This document shows, piece after piece, positions 33,710-45,300 of a DNA stretch of 57,047 nucleotides. Position 1 is the first letter of the stretch. Every line of letters begins with the position of its first letter. Location of the stretch: NCBI GenBank assembly GCA_036266155.1, contig DATANR010000331.1, positions 1 to 57,047 of the forward strand, given 5' to 3'. The notes under the pieces are model-generated. The model had not been told where the DNA came from, searched no databases, and was given only the letters and a program-made list of their open reading frames with translations. Origin of the DNA: SIAJ01 sp036266155. Lineage in GTDB: Bacteria > Planctomycetota > Planctomycetia > Gemmatales > Gemmataceae. Both the position numbers and the translations under genes were made by a program.

Positions 33710-35362
33710 TCAACCTACGCCTGGCCCCAATATCCCGCGCAAATCCTCAGCCGTGATCGCATCCCCCGTCGCCGTCGTAGCGGCGTGGCCGAGGACGCTC
33801 TTGAGCTGCCGCACGTTGCCGGGCCAGGGGCGTTCGCGCAGCAGACGCACGGCTTCCGGAGTCAGTGTCCACTCGCGCCGACATTCGGCCGCCAGACGGT
33901 CGAGGAAATACTGCGCCAGGTGCGGCACGTCGTCCGCATGCGCACGCAACGGTGGGATCAGGACTTCCGTCGTCTTGAGCGCGCCGTGCAAGTCAGCCCG
34001 GAAATGGCCGGCCTTGACCTCGGCGGCAAGGTCCTTGCGCGTCCCCGCCATCACCTTCACGTCGGCCCGGCTGTCGTAGGTCGCGCCCACGGCTCGATAG
34101 GTGCGTCGCTCGATCAGCTTCAAGAGCTTGGCCTGGCAATCGATCGACAAGTCGGTGATTTCGTCGAGAAACAACGTGCCGTCGTCGGCCTGCGCGACGA
34201 GCCCGGAGTAGTTGCGATCGGCCCCGGAGAAGGCGCCCTTGCGATAGCCGAACATCTCGGCTTCAATGAGGCCGGCCGTGATGGTCGAACAGCGAACCGT
34301 GACGAACGGCCCCTCCCCGCGCGGTCCACGGCGATGCGCTTGCCGTGCGGCCAACTCCTTGCCGGCGCCCGGCTCGCCGCGGAAGAGCACCGGTCGCGCG
34401 CCCGCCGCGGCACGGGTCAACTCCGCACGAAGCTCGACCATCGTCGGGCTGTCACCCAGTAATTCGTCGCCATCCGGACTCGTGGCACGCAAGCGCGCGA
34501 CTTCCGCTTCCAACACGCGTCGGCCCTTGAGACCGCGCCAGACCGAGGCCGTAAAGCTGGCGACGGCCTCCGCGAATTTGCGATCGCGTTCGGAGAAATA
34601 GCCGCCCGACTTGTACAGGTGGATCGCGCCGTAGACGTGGCGCCCGCTCTTGAGCGGCAGCGCCAGTGCGTCCGCGAACATCCCGCTCATTGTGCCGGAC
34701 TGCGTCTGAATTGTCGCCGACGTGTCCTCGGCAAGCCACACGAGCTGATGATCGCGTTGCACGCGCCGGGTCAGCTGCCGTGCGAGATGCTCGTCGACCT
34801 TGGCGGCCTCGGGCCAGATGAATTTGGGAATCGGGTCCGACGGGTCGAGCGTGAACAAGCCGGCCAGCGCCGCTCCGGTCTGAAAGAAGACCGATTGCAC
34901 CGCGATGCGTGCCAGCTCCGGCAGTTCCCGGGCCTCCACGGCACTCGTCGTGAACTGGTGCAGGGCGGACAGTTCGTCGGACTTCCAGCGCGGGCCGACC
35001 GGGACCTGACGCGTGTCCGAGCCACTGGCACGATCGGCGACGGTCGACGGCCCAAGCGTCGCGCTCGCCCGCGACTGAAAGCGGAAACGCACGCTGCCAA
35101 TGCGAATTTCATTACCGTCGGCTAGCTCGGCGACCTGATTGACGCGGGCACTGTCGATGCGAGTCCCGTTCAGGCCGAAGTCACGTAACAACCAGCGGCC
35201 ATTCTCGAAGTAGAGGCGGGCATGCATGCGCGACGCCTGGTCTTCGTTGGGAATGACGACGGTATTGTCCCGGCTCCGGCCAATGGAAATTGGCCGTTCC
35301 GGAGCCAGATCGATGGCGGAAGGTTGGGCGTTGCCGTCCAGCACTGCCAGTCGCGCGTGCAT
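33710..35362 (-). CDS. FHA-GAF-AAA+ sigma54-type activator without DNA-binding domain
   Basis: A 550-residue regulator. Residues 1-90 form an FHA phosphothreonine-binding domain (ISIGRSRDNTVV, S44RMH, NGT). Residues 125-300 are GAF-like (LHQFTTSAVEARELPELARI). Residues 330-550 are an AAA+ sigma54-interaction domain with Walker A GEPGAGKE, Walker B GTLFLDEITDL and WPGNVRQLKSVL. The sigma54-contact loop reads GAFSGA rather than GAFTGA. The protein ends after the AAA+ lid, with no Fis-type helix-turn-helix, so it cannot bind an enhancer by itself. The FHA domain suggests control by a Ser/Thr kinase such as those in this window. The start at 35362 (MHARLAVLDG) fits the FHA domain boundary. Confidence 0.88.
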   Translation of the reverse strand: MHARLAVLDGNAQPSAIDLAPERPISIGRSRDNTVVIPNEDQASRMHARLYFENGRWLLRDFGLNGTRIDSARVNQVAELADGNEIRIGSVRFRFQSRASATLGPSTVADRASGSDTRQVPVGPRWKSDELSALHQFTTSAVEARELPELARIAVQSVFFQTGAALAGLFTLDPSDPIPKFIWPEAAKVDEHLARQLTRRVQRDHQLVWLAEDTSATIQTQSGTMSGMFADALALPLKSGRHVYGAIHLYKSGGYFSERDRKFAEAVASFTASVWRGLKGRRVLEAEVARLRATSPDGDELLGDSPTMVELRAELTRAAAGARPVLFRGEPGAGKELAARQAHRRGPRGEGPFVTVRCSTITAGLIEAEMFGYRKGAFSGADRNYSGLVAQADDGTLFLDEITDLSIDCQAKLLKLIERRTYRAVGATYDSRADVKVMAGTRKDLAAEVKAGHFRADLHGALKTTEVLIPPLRAHADDVPHLAQYFLDRLAAECRREWTLTPEAVRLLRERPWPGNVRQLKSVLGHAATTATGDAITAEDLRGILGPGVG

Positions 35363-35607
35363 GGGTAGCCAGCTATTTGAACGGTAGGGTCCCGCGGAGT
35401 ATTCGGTTTTCAACTCTAGTACACAACTGAATGGCTGTGCCAGCAAAACGGCCTGTAGCGGTTGTGCGGGAGGAAGTTGTGGATTTACAACGAAAATTGC
35501 GGCGGCAGCATTGAGTGAGGCTCGACCGCCGGCTCGCAGCGTTGCAGCTTGCCCCGGACCGCCCGGCCGGTCAGAATGCGGGGATGATCCGAACTCACAG
35601 GCCGTCC

Positions 35608-36009
35608 ATGCGCAGACGCTTTATTGGGATAACTGTGGTCTGCCTCTTGATGACGGATTCCGGGTGCGAGTCGCGGAAGCCAAACGAGGTGTTAGACCGC
35701 GAGTACTTCGATACCCACCGAATCGAATGGGAAGCCCTCGCCGCCAAATACCTGCAGAGCCGGAAGCCAGACGATTTGGCCCCTGTCAAGCATGGCAAGG
35801 TTGGTGATCGATATACAGGACTCACGGTTTACGGCGACTGCCTGCTGTTCGAAATGTCATCGGATTCGCTAAGTGCCCGTCGCGCGGTCGTGTACAAGTT
35901 CGATGAGGGCCAGATCGACCGCAACTCTGACCAAATTTTCTTCAGCCGCTCGGACATCCACCGAGTGGTTGGATGGGACGGCCCTTGGGCCTGCGTGGCG
36001 TTTGAGTAA
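35608..36009 (+). CDS. Small exported protein, possibly a lipoprotein
   Basis: A 133-residue protein with an Arg-rich, hydrophobic N-terminus (MRRRFIGITVVCLLMTDSGC) and a Cys that could be lipidated, although the box TDSGC lacks the usual Leu at -3. The rest (WEALAAKYLQSRKPDDL, YGDCLLFEMSSD, VVYKFDEGQID, SDIHRVVGWDGPWACVAFE) looks like a small soluble alpha/beta domain of unknown family. Upstream in-frame ATG 35584 is an alternative start. It is divergent from the FHA-AAA+ gene. Function unknown. Confidence 0.6.
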   Translation: MRRRFIGITVVCLLMTDSGCESRKPNEVLDREYFDTHRIEWEALAAKYLQSRKPDDLAPVKHGKVGDRYTGLTVYGDCLLFEMSSDSLSARRAVVYKFDEGQIDRNSDQIFFSRSDIHRVVGWDGPWACVAFE

Positions 36010-36090
36010 AGACTTGCAGCCCCCCGAGCCGTCGGGCGACCAGCAATTCCTTCCCGGTGGATTCGAACCGCCCGATTGCGGCTAAACTCC

Positions 36091-36117
36091 TTGATGAACG
36101 CGTGTGTCGGGTATACT
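36091..36117 (+). promoter_or_regulatory. Possible promoter for the second Ser/Thr kinase gene
   Basis: TTGATG (36091-36096) and TATACT (36112-36117) with a 15-bp spacer, shorter than the usual 17. The -10 box lies within a small inverted repeat (GTCGGG...CCCGAC). A start near 36124 would give a 25-nt leader to the ATG at 36148. Confidence 0.4.
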
Positions 36118-36147
36118 CACCCCGACTCCGTCTAATTGCGACTGTCC

Positions 36148-39069
36148 ATGCCCGACCACGACCTCACCATCGATGATCCCCTCGCCGACGCACTCCGCGC
36201 CTACGAAGCCGAGCGACTCGCCGGCAAGACGCCCGACTCCGAAGAGTTTTGTCGTCGCTATCCCGATCTCGGCTCTGAGCTGCGTGAAGTGCTCGCGGCA
36301 GCCGCGCTGCTCGACCGAGCCCGGCAGTCGGATCCGTCGCGCACGGGCGACTTCGTTTCTCGCGAAAGCGACTTGCCGACGTCACTGGGCGAATACCGGA
36401 TCGTGCGCAAGATCGGCGCCGGCGGGATGGGCGTCGTTTACGAGGCGGTGCAGGAGTCGCTGAATCGGCACGTTGCCCTCAAGGTGTTGCCGACCAACAT
36501 CAGCGGCCGCAAGAATCTGCTCGAGCGCTTCAAGCGCGAGGCACAGTCGGCCGCGAAGCTGCATCACACGAACATCGTCCCCGTGTTCGGCATCGGCGAC
36601 GCGGACGGCACGCATTTCTACGCGATGCAGTACATCCGCGGCCGGCCGCTGGATAAGGTCGTGAACGATGTCGCGCGCATTCGCGGTACGGCGCCCGCGG
36701 ATGCCGGGACGGCCGTCGGCGGCACGACCGACCTGAGCGGCGGCCTCTCGGAGACCGGTCGGGGCTATTGGACCAACGTCGCACGCGTCGGCCAGCAGGT
36801 CGCCTCCGCTCTTGACTATGCCCACGCGCACGGCATCATCCATCGCGACATCAAGCCGTCGAACCTGCTGCTCGACGGTTCCGGCACGGTCTGGATCACG
36901 GACTTCGGCCTCGCCAAGTCGGACGACACGGGCGACAACCTCTCCGAAACCGGCGACGTGCTCGGCACGCTGCGCTACATGGCCCCCGAGCGCTTCCGCG
37001 GCGACAGTCTGCCGCAGAGCGACCTCTTCGCGCTCGGCCTCACGCTCTACGAGTTGCTCACATTCCGCCCGGCCTTCGACGGCAAGAACCGCGCCGAATT
37101 GATTGCCGCCGTCCAGCGGGCGAACCCGCCACGGCCACGGGCGTTGAATCCCGAGGTGCCGAAGGAGCTGGAGACGATCGTCCTCAAAGCGATCGAGCCG
37201 GACCCGGCTCAGCGCTATCGCACGGGCCAAGAACTCGCCGACGACCTGCTGCGCTTCATTGAAGACCGGCCGATCCTGGCAAAGCGGGCCGGCCCGATCG
37301 AGCGGCTCACGAAGTGGGCGAAGCGCAATCCAATGGCGGTCGCGCTGATCCTGGTGCTCGTCGGCGGCGTCATCGCCAGCGCGTCCGCCGGCGTCATTGC
37401 CGTTCGGCGCGGCGAAAAGGTGATCGCAGTCGAGCGGCAAAATGCGATCGACACGCATCGCACGGCCATGCAAAGCGGGTACGAAAGCGGCGGCTGGAAA
37501 ACGGTGGTCGCCGAGGCCGACGCCTTGCGTGCAATGGGGTACGAATTAACGGTCGCGGAATTATTGAACCTGATCCGAGCCCGCGATGAACTCCGTCAGC
37601 CGTCCTTGGTGCAGGAGGAGTTCAATCGTCTCGCGGCCATCGGCGACCTGGGTGTAGAAACCGGCCGGGCCCATCTGTACCGCGGCACGATCGTCTCGTC
37701 GATTACCGAGGCGGACGCGGTGTCGCAAATCCATGGGGCACTGGCTCTGGCGCTCAAGCCCGCCGAGCGCGAATACGCGCTCGGAATGCTGGCGCCGAGC
37801 CTTGAAGAAGCCCATCGACATTTCACCAATGCCCTGGCGTTCGACGGTCGTTATCAGCCAGCGCGCCTGCAGCTCTTCCTCATCGCCATCCTGCGCGGCG
37901 ACACCAACGAGATGAAAGCGATCGTGGCGACGACCCGGTTGTTGTTCCCCGAACTCGACGACGCGAACGAATTTGCCCTCGCCTACTACGCCTACATCAA
38001 CCAGCCCGAAGAGGCGCACAAAGCGATCGAAGAATTAGCCACGCACATTTCGCCGGATGAAGTGCGCATCCTGGAGCTATTTACGCACACCGTTCCGGCG
38101 GCGCGCGATGAACTCGAGGTTTCTTCCGGATCGCTGGACAAGCGCGGCGGATTCGGCGCCGGGCAGGCGGTCAACATTTTTGGTGTGATCGCCGAGCTCA
38201 AGGAGCGGCGGTCGAAATTGCCGAACGGCGGCGGCGTCCTCTGGATGGCCCGTAAGGTCCGTTTTCCCGCGTGGACGAATCGGTTCGAACGTCTCTTACA
38301 GGAATACGACGGTTTGCTGAAAAATGATCGAGCGAAGACGCAGGCCAAAGTTCGTGCGGCGCTCGCGGACCCAGGCGTCATGGAGCGTATGGAATTCCTG
38401 GAACGCGATATTCCGCTCGGTTTCTTGATGATCACGCGCGCGACCTTGTTCATGTACATGGCCAAGTCGTTCGAACGGGGCCCCGAGAACGAAGATCGCT
38501 ACTTCCAGTACACGGAGGAAGCAGCGAACCTATTCAAGAAGGCGACCAACGCTCCCGGGTTCGTGCGCACCACATTGGTCGGCAGCGATGGCTTCATCCT
38601 GGAGACCGCATTGTTGTTGAAACGCAATCGGGACCGCGTCGACAAGAAGCGCCTGGCCGAAGCGATGAAGGTCCTGGCCGACCGCATCGCGGCCTCGCCG
38701 CTCACGAAATCGCGCCGCGAAGAGTTCTTCGAACTCATCAAAATCACCGGCGACTGGGAGATGGCCCGCCGAATAGTCGAGCAATGGAAGCGCATCGATC
38801 CGATGAACCGCGACGTCCCCAACTGGGACATCATGGTGGACGGGAACACAAAGAATTACATCCGGGCGCTCGAGCGCATCAATCTTCAGTTGACGACGTG
38901 GGAAATCGAGGAGTGGGCCTTGCGCTTGAATCCAAACGGAGCCCTGGGGCAACTCGTTCTGGCCGATGGCAATTCGCGGGAGCGGCAGTGGTTGAAACAG
39001 AACCGCGACTTCTGCGCGGCCTGGATTCTCCGCGAGAAAGTTCAGGTCAACCCGCGCCCCAAGAAATAG
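36148..39069 (+). CDS. Transmembrane Ser/Thr protein kinase
   Basis: A 973-residue PknB-type kinase. An N-terminal segment (1-80, EEFCRRYPDLGSELREVL) typical of planctomycetal kinases precedes the catalytic domain (83-375): GAGGMGVVYEA, Lys112, HRDIKPSN (232-239), DFG (252-254) and MAPERF. The acidic-Gly insert at 180-207 is unusual. One membrane helix lies at about 395-419. The remaining 550 residues form a helical, TPR-like region (ALALALKPAEREYALGMLAP). The ATG at 36148 is preferred over TTG 36136. All catalytic residues are present, in contrast to the DMG variant of the kinase at 2406. Substrates are unknown; the nearby FHA-AAA+ regulator is a candidate. Confidence 0.92.
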   Translation: MPDHDLTIDDPLADALRAYEAERLAGKTPDSEEFCRRYPDLGSELREVLAAAALLDRARQSDPSRTGDFVSRESDLPTSLGEYRIVRKIGAGGMGVVYEAVQESLNRHVALKVLPTNISGRKNLLERFKREAQSAAKLHHTNIVPVFGIGDADGTHFYAMQYIRGRPLDKVVNDVARIRGTAPADAGTAVGGTTDLSGGLSETGRGYWTNVARVGQQVASALDYAHAHGIIHRDIKPSNLLLDGSGTVWITDFGLAKSDDTGDNLSETGDVLGTLRYMAPERFRGDSLPQSDLFALGLTLYELLTFRPAFDGKNRAELIAAVQRANPPRPRALNPEVPKELETIVLKAIEPDPAQRYRTGQELADDLLRFIEDRPILAKRAGPIERLTKWAKRNPMAVALILVLVGGVIASASAGVIAVRRGEKVIAVERQNAIDTHRTAMQSGYESGGWKTVVAEADALRAMGYELTVAELLNLIRARDELRQPSLVQEEFNRLAAIGDLGVETGRAHLYRGTIVSSITEADAVSQIHGALALALKPAEREYALGMLAPSLEEAHRHFTNALAFDGRYQPARLQLFLIAILRGDTNEMKAIVATTRLLFPELDDANEFALAYYAYINQPEEAHKAIEELATHISPDEVRILELFTHTVPAARDELEVSSGSLDKRGGFGAGQAVNIFGVIAELKERRSKLPNGGGVLWMARKVRFPAWTNRFERLLQEYDGLLKNDRAKTQAKVRAALADPGVMERMEFLERDIPLGFLMITRATLFMYMAKSFERGPENEDRYFQYTEEAANLFKKATNAPGFVRTTLVGSDGFILETALLLKRNRDRVDKKRLAEAMKVLADRIAASPLTKSRREEFFELIKITGDWEMARRIVEQWKRIDPMNRDVPNWDIMVDGNTKNYIRALERINLQLTTWEIEEWALRLNPNGALGQLVLADGNSRERQWLKQNRDFCAAWILREKVQVNPRPKK

Positions 39070-39316
39070 CGGGCGCACACCGATAGTGGTGGTCCGTCTA
39101 CCTTCAAGCGGCGGAATTGGAGTCCGGCCTTTAGGCGGTCTATTCTGGCTACCGTCCTCCAACATCACGCCTCGGTGGATTCTCCACCTCGCCTACGGAA
39201 TGGACCTGAGCGGTTTCGTCGTTCGGGTCGCGCTTTGCCGATGGCGTTTATCCGGTAAGATTAAGCCGACCATCCCGACTCGAACTCGCTAACGCACTTG
39301 TGCCCAGGAGATCGCC

Positions 39317-42300
39317 ATGCGGCGACGATCGTTTCCGCGGCCCGGCGGCCCGACTCGTCGAGTTCGCCGCGCCAGGCTGCGGATCGAGAACCTCGAACCG
39401 CGCGACGTTCCCGCGGCCGTCTTCTGGGACGGTGGGGCTGGCACGACTGAATGGAACGACCCGCTCAACTGGTCGACGGACGCGCTCCCGACGTCGGCTG
39501 ACGACGTGACTGTGTTCACCGGCGACAGCACGGTCATTACCATCACCGGCACGAGCGCCACGGTCAACTCGCTGGCTCTTTCCAACAGCCTCACCGTTAT
39601 GGACAGCGTCGGGGTCACGGTCAACAACGGCTTCACACTCAGCGTGGCCACGACCTTGACCGTCACCGGCGCCGCGGCGACGTTCACAGCCAGCGGCACG
39701 ACCAACGTAGACGGGGCGTCACTGGTGGCCGACAGCGGCGGGCAGCTCGCGCTTCCGAGCCTGACGAGCTTTACCAGCACCAGTGCCTATTTCACGGGGG
39801 CCGACGTCTTCGCGCTCGGGGCCAACAGCGTCCTCGATCTACCGGCTTTGACCAGCATCACCAGCTCGACCGAGGGTGCGACTTGGGTCGTCACCAGGGC
39901 GACCGGCGGCGGGCATGTCAATCTGCCGAACCTGGCGACCGTGGCTGATCAGGCGACGGGGGATACGACTGAGCGCACGTTTCAGTTCGAAGCCGACGAC
40001 CCCGGCAGCCTGATCGACCTCTCCGCCTTGACGACGCTTGCGGACATTGACGGCTATCGAGGCATCTCTTCAATCACCGCGACCGGCGGCGGCGAGGTGC
40101 GTATGCCGCTGTTGACGTCGCTGGACAACACGGCCATCACGATCGATGGCGCGACGAGCATCATTCCGATCAATCAGATCACATCCGTCGTCGACGGCGC
40201 CATCGTGGTCGTCGGGGCTGGCAACGTCCGCTCGTTCACGAACGTCGTCAACATTGATGGATCAGGCTTGTCGGTTCAAGGCGGCGCGAGTCTTTCGCTG
40301 CCGGCACTCGCGACCTACACGAACACCGGCACCGGCTACTACGGATCGCTGATCACCGCTTTCCCGAACCCCGTGCTTGGCGCCGACGGCGCGAACAGCA
40401 TCATCGACTTGCCCGCACTGACGACAGTGACGTCGGCAGCGGTCTCGTCGACCGTAACGCTGCGCGCCACCACGGGCGGCATAGTTCAAGCGCACGCGCT
40501 TACGGAGTTCAACGATCCGTCGAGCGCCGACAACTCCCAACGCGGATTTGGTCTGGAAGCGGGCGATCCGAACAGCCTCGTCGACTTGCCGGCACTCGCT
40601 ACGTTCCAAGACATCGACGGCTATCGCGGCATCTCGTCGATCACCGCGACAGCCGGCGGCGAGGTGCGCATTCCCCTCGTCACGTCGCTGGACAACACGT
40701 CCATCACCATCGACGGGGCGACAAGCACCATCCCCATCAATCAGATCACATCCGTCGTCGACGGCGCGATCGTGGTCGTCGGGGCCGGGAATACGCGCTC
40801 ATTCGCGAACGTCACCAACATCAACGGATCGGGCCTGTCGGTTCAAGGCGGCGCGAGCCTCACGCTGCCGGCATTGACGACTTATACGAACACGGGCACC
40901 GGCTACTACGGATCGCTGATTACCGCCTTTCCGAACCCGGTGCTGGGCGCCGATGGCGCTAACAGCATCATCGATCTGCCCGCGCTGACGACGGTCGCCG
41001 CGGCACAAGTTTCTTCGTCATTGACCTTGCGTGCCACTGCGGGCGGCGTGATTCAGGCGCACGCGCTCACGGCATTCAATGACCCGTCGAGCGTCGACAA
41101 CTCGCAACGCGATTTTGGTCTTGAGGCGGACAATCCCAACAGCCTCGTCGACTTGCCGGCGCTCACCACATTTCAGGACATTGAGGGCTATCGCGGCATC
41201 TCCGGCATCACGGTAACCGGCGGCGGCGAGGTGCGCATTCCGCTCATCACGTCGCTCGACAATACGGCTGTCACCATCGATGGCGCGGCGAGCATCCTAC
41301 CGATCAGCCAGATCACCTCAGTAGTGGATGGCGGCATCATCGTGACGGGGGCCGGCAACACGCGGTCGTTCTCGAACCTGACCAACGCCGATGGCTCGGT
41401 TATCGCCGCGCGTGCCGGCGGGCATCTGACGTTGCCGGCGCTCGCGAGCTACACGAACACGGGGACCGGCTATTTCGAGAGCCTCATCGGGGCGTTCCCC
41501 GACCCGGTGATCACGGCAGACGGCGCGAACAGCGTTCTCGACTTGCCCGCGATGGCGACGCTGACCGGGTCGGCGACGGTGGGGTTCAGCGGGCTCACGC
41601 TCTCCGCGACGGCCACGGGCGTGGTACACGCGCCGGCGCTCACGACGATTCACGATCCCAATGCCGGTGGCACAACGTCAATCGGCATCGCCGCCGACGC
41701 GGCCGGCAGTTTGCTCGATCTCCCTTCCCTTACCAATTTCGTCGACGACTCCGGCTATCGCGGCATCTCGCGGATCGACGCCACGGCCGGCGGCGAGATT
41801 CGTACGCCGAATCTCGCGTCGCTCACCGGCGTGTATGTGAACCTTGCCGGGGCGAACAGCCTGTTCGCGACCAACAAGTTCACGTCGATCGTCGATGGCG
41901 CGATCGAGGTCTCCGGCGCCGGCAATGTGCGCGCCTTTCAAACGCTGACGAACATCGATGGGTCAAGCCTGATCGCCAGCGGTGGGGCCCGACTGGCGTT
42001 ACCGGCCGTGCTCGGCTACACGGCGACGGGCAACGGCTACGCGATCAACACGTTCGTCGGCTCGGCGGAGTTTCAGTCCGACACCGGCGGCTCGATCGAT
42101 TTGCCCGGCATGTCCAGCATCAACGTGTTGGCCGGCGACTTCACCATGTCGGTCCCGGCGCTCACGTTGAAGACGTTCACGATGGCGGATGGCTCGCTTT
42201 ACGGCGACACACCGATCAACGTCAGCGGCAATTTCAATTGGTCGGGCGGCTTCCTGCGCGGCACCGGGCCGATCACGCTCGCCAACACGGCCACCGGGCG

Positions 42301-45300
42301 AATCACGGGAGCGGGTTACAAATATCTCGACCAATCGATCGAGAACGCCGGCGCACTGAGCTCGGACGGCACCAACTTCTTCTTCGGTTGGAGCACCCTG
42401 GAAGCCGGCGAGATCATCAATGAAGCCGGCGCCACGTTCACGCTTGCGGGCAACGGCAACATCGACGTTTACAACTCGAACGTCGATCACGCGATCGTCA
42501 ATTACGGCACGCTGATTCGAACAAGTGCCGGCACGACGCAGGTCAACATTCCGCTCACGAACACGGGCACCGTCCGCGTGTTGCAAGGGACGCTCGACCT
42601 CGCCGGCGGTGGATCGATCGCATTCGACGACCCCGCGGTCCTTACGACGCGGCCGGGGGCGACGCTCCTGCTGCCGGACTCGTTGGGCGGCACGACGGCG
42701 AGCGCCGCACCGTTCGCACCGCTCGGCACGCTGACGTTCGAAGGCGGCTCGGCCGGTTCACCGCGCACCTGGGAGGCGATGGGCCGCGATCTCGGCTCCG
42801 TCCCCGAAGGTTTTGTCGGCAATTTCACCTACGGAACGGTGACGCTGAATTCCGCCTACGTGGAGCTGGTCAACACGGCGGACAACGCTCCGGGCAACGA
42901 GGCAATGTACGTCGACACGCTCGTCGTCGGCCTCGGCAGTACGCTCGATCTGAACAGCGTTCCCATTTATGTGCGCGCTTTGCAAGTGACCGGCTCGGTG
43001 GTCGGCGGCACGGTGACCGTCCTACCCGACGGCGGCCCGTTGCCGCTGAGCACGCCGGCGGCCGGCAACATCTCCACTCTCGGCGAAGTCGACGAATGGA
43101 CGGTGAGCGCCCGAGCCGGCCAGGGCTTGCACATCGTCGCAGACCCCGGCAGCAACTCGCCGCCGCCGGTCAGTCCGACGCTTGGCTATGTGCAGGTGCA
43201 GGTGCTCAACCTTCAGGGCACGGTGATCGCGTCAGCGAGTTCCGCGAGTGCGGGTCAGACGGTCGATCTGCCGGTTGGACCGCTCTCCGCCGACGGCGTC
43301 TATCGGGTGCGCATCTCGGCGGCCGCCCCGGCGACGACGGGACACTACCAGCTCGCCATTTACGATGCATCGACCACCACGCGGCCGCTCACGCTCGACG
43401 AGCGCACGACCGGCGACACGCACAGTCCCTACGCCACCGATCTCTGGACCTTCTCCGCGGCCGCCAACCAGGCGGTGCAGTTCGACCTGATCGGCTCCGC
43501 GTCGGCAGGCATGCGCTTCACGCTCATCGGTCCGAATGGCTTCGTCGGCTTCGTCGATCTGGCCGACGATTCCGGTCCCGTGACGCTGACCGAGAACGGC
43601 GTTTACACACTCAAGGCCACGAGCTACGGCGCGGAGACCGGAGCGTACACGTTCTCGGTCGGTCTCTTGAGCGTGGCCGTGCTTTCCCCCGGCGGCTCCT
43701 ACTCGGGTCAGCTTGCCGGCACCGGGTTCAGTCAGCTCTTCGAAGTCGACGTGACCGACGCCGGGCCGTTGACCGTCGGCCTCGACGTGGCGGATTCGAA
43801 CGCCCGCACCGAGGTCTACGCGCGTCTCGCCACACCGCCGACGCGCGGTTCGTTCGATTACACGTCAGTCGACGGACCAGGGGACGATCACACCGTCCTC
43901 GTGCCATTCGCGGCGCCGGGCAGGTGGTACGTCCTCGTGTATGGCGCGTCCGTGCCCGGCCCACCCGACTTCACGATCAGTGCTGACAGCCTGGCCTTGG
44001 TCCTGAACTCGTCCATTCCCAAGAGTGCTCCGACCGGGCTCGTCGCGAACCTGACGTTGACCGGGGCCGGCTTCGTTCCGGGCACGCAGGTGGATCTCGT
44101 TTCTGGCGCCAACTCCTATGCCTCGTCGGCAGTCGCGATCGATTCGATCACGCACGTCACCGCCGGGTTCGATCTCTCGTCTGTGCCGCTGGGTGGGTAT
44201 GACGTGCGCGTCACGATCCCCGGCGGCGCGACCAAGACGCTGGCCGCCGCGTTCCAGGTCGTCGCGCCGGGGCAACCGCAGTTCAAGACCGACGTCGTCA
44301 TCCCGACTGTGCTTGGCCGCCACGCGACCGCCACGCTTTACGTCGAGTACGAAAACGATGGCACAGTGCCGATGCCGGCGCCCGTGCTGACGTTTCGGTC
44401 GGCCGACGTCGACGACAGCGACCGGCCGCTCTTGACGCTCGATCAGAGCCGCGTCACCGAAGGTTTTTGGACGTCGGCTTATCCGGACGGGTTCTCGGAG
44501 TCGGTGCAGATCCTCGCCAGCGGAGCGACGCCGGGAATCCTGGAGCCGGGCGAGCGCGTCCGGGTGCCGGTCTATTACGCCGGACTCGTTCAACCTTGGA
44601 GCTTCATTGACAACACCATCGAGTTCGAGGTGCAAGTCCACGAGGCCGGCGACCCGACGCCGATCGACTGGGCGAGCCTGAGCGCTTCCTTGAAGCCGGC
44701 TTTCGTCGCCGCCGACGCATGGCCCGGCGTTTATGCGAGTTTGCCAACGATCGTCGGCCCGACCTGGGGCGACTACGTGCGGACACTGGGCGCTAACGCC
44801 GCTTATCTCGATCGCCTGGGCGAATCAGTCACCGACGTCGGCCAGCTCTGGGCGTTCGAGATGCAGCAAGCGATCGGTCTCCCGGCAACGCCGACGCTGG
44901 CGACCGCGACCGACGCATCGATGCCGACGCCCGGCCTCGCACTTTCATTTGGCCGATCCTACGGCAACACGATCACCGAGCGCTATCAGCTTGGCCCGTT
45001 CGGCCGCGGCTGGTCGGCACCGTGGCAAACGTCACTCGCCCAGCTCACGGACGGCACGCTCGTCGTCCGCGGCTCCGGCGACGGCCAGCGCCGCTTCCAA
45101 CCGGATAGCCGTACGCCAGGGGCCTATTTCGCGCAGGCTGGCGATCCCGACACCTTGAAGATGGTGGCCGGCGAATACGACCTGACGAGCCCGGACGGCA
45201 AGATCACGCGTTTCCGCGCTGACGGCACACTTGAGTACATTCAGGATGCCCACGGCAATCGCATCACCACGACGTTCACCGCTGGCCGGCTCACGAAGCT

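Noticed and set aside
36045..36080. tRNA-like GATTCGAACC string
   Set aside because: The T-stem has a mismatch and no matching acceptor, D or anticodon arms are found at the right distances on either strand.
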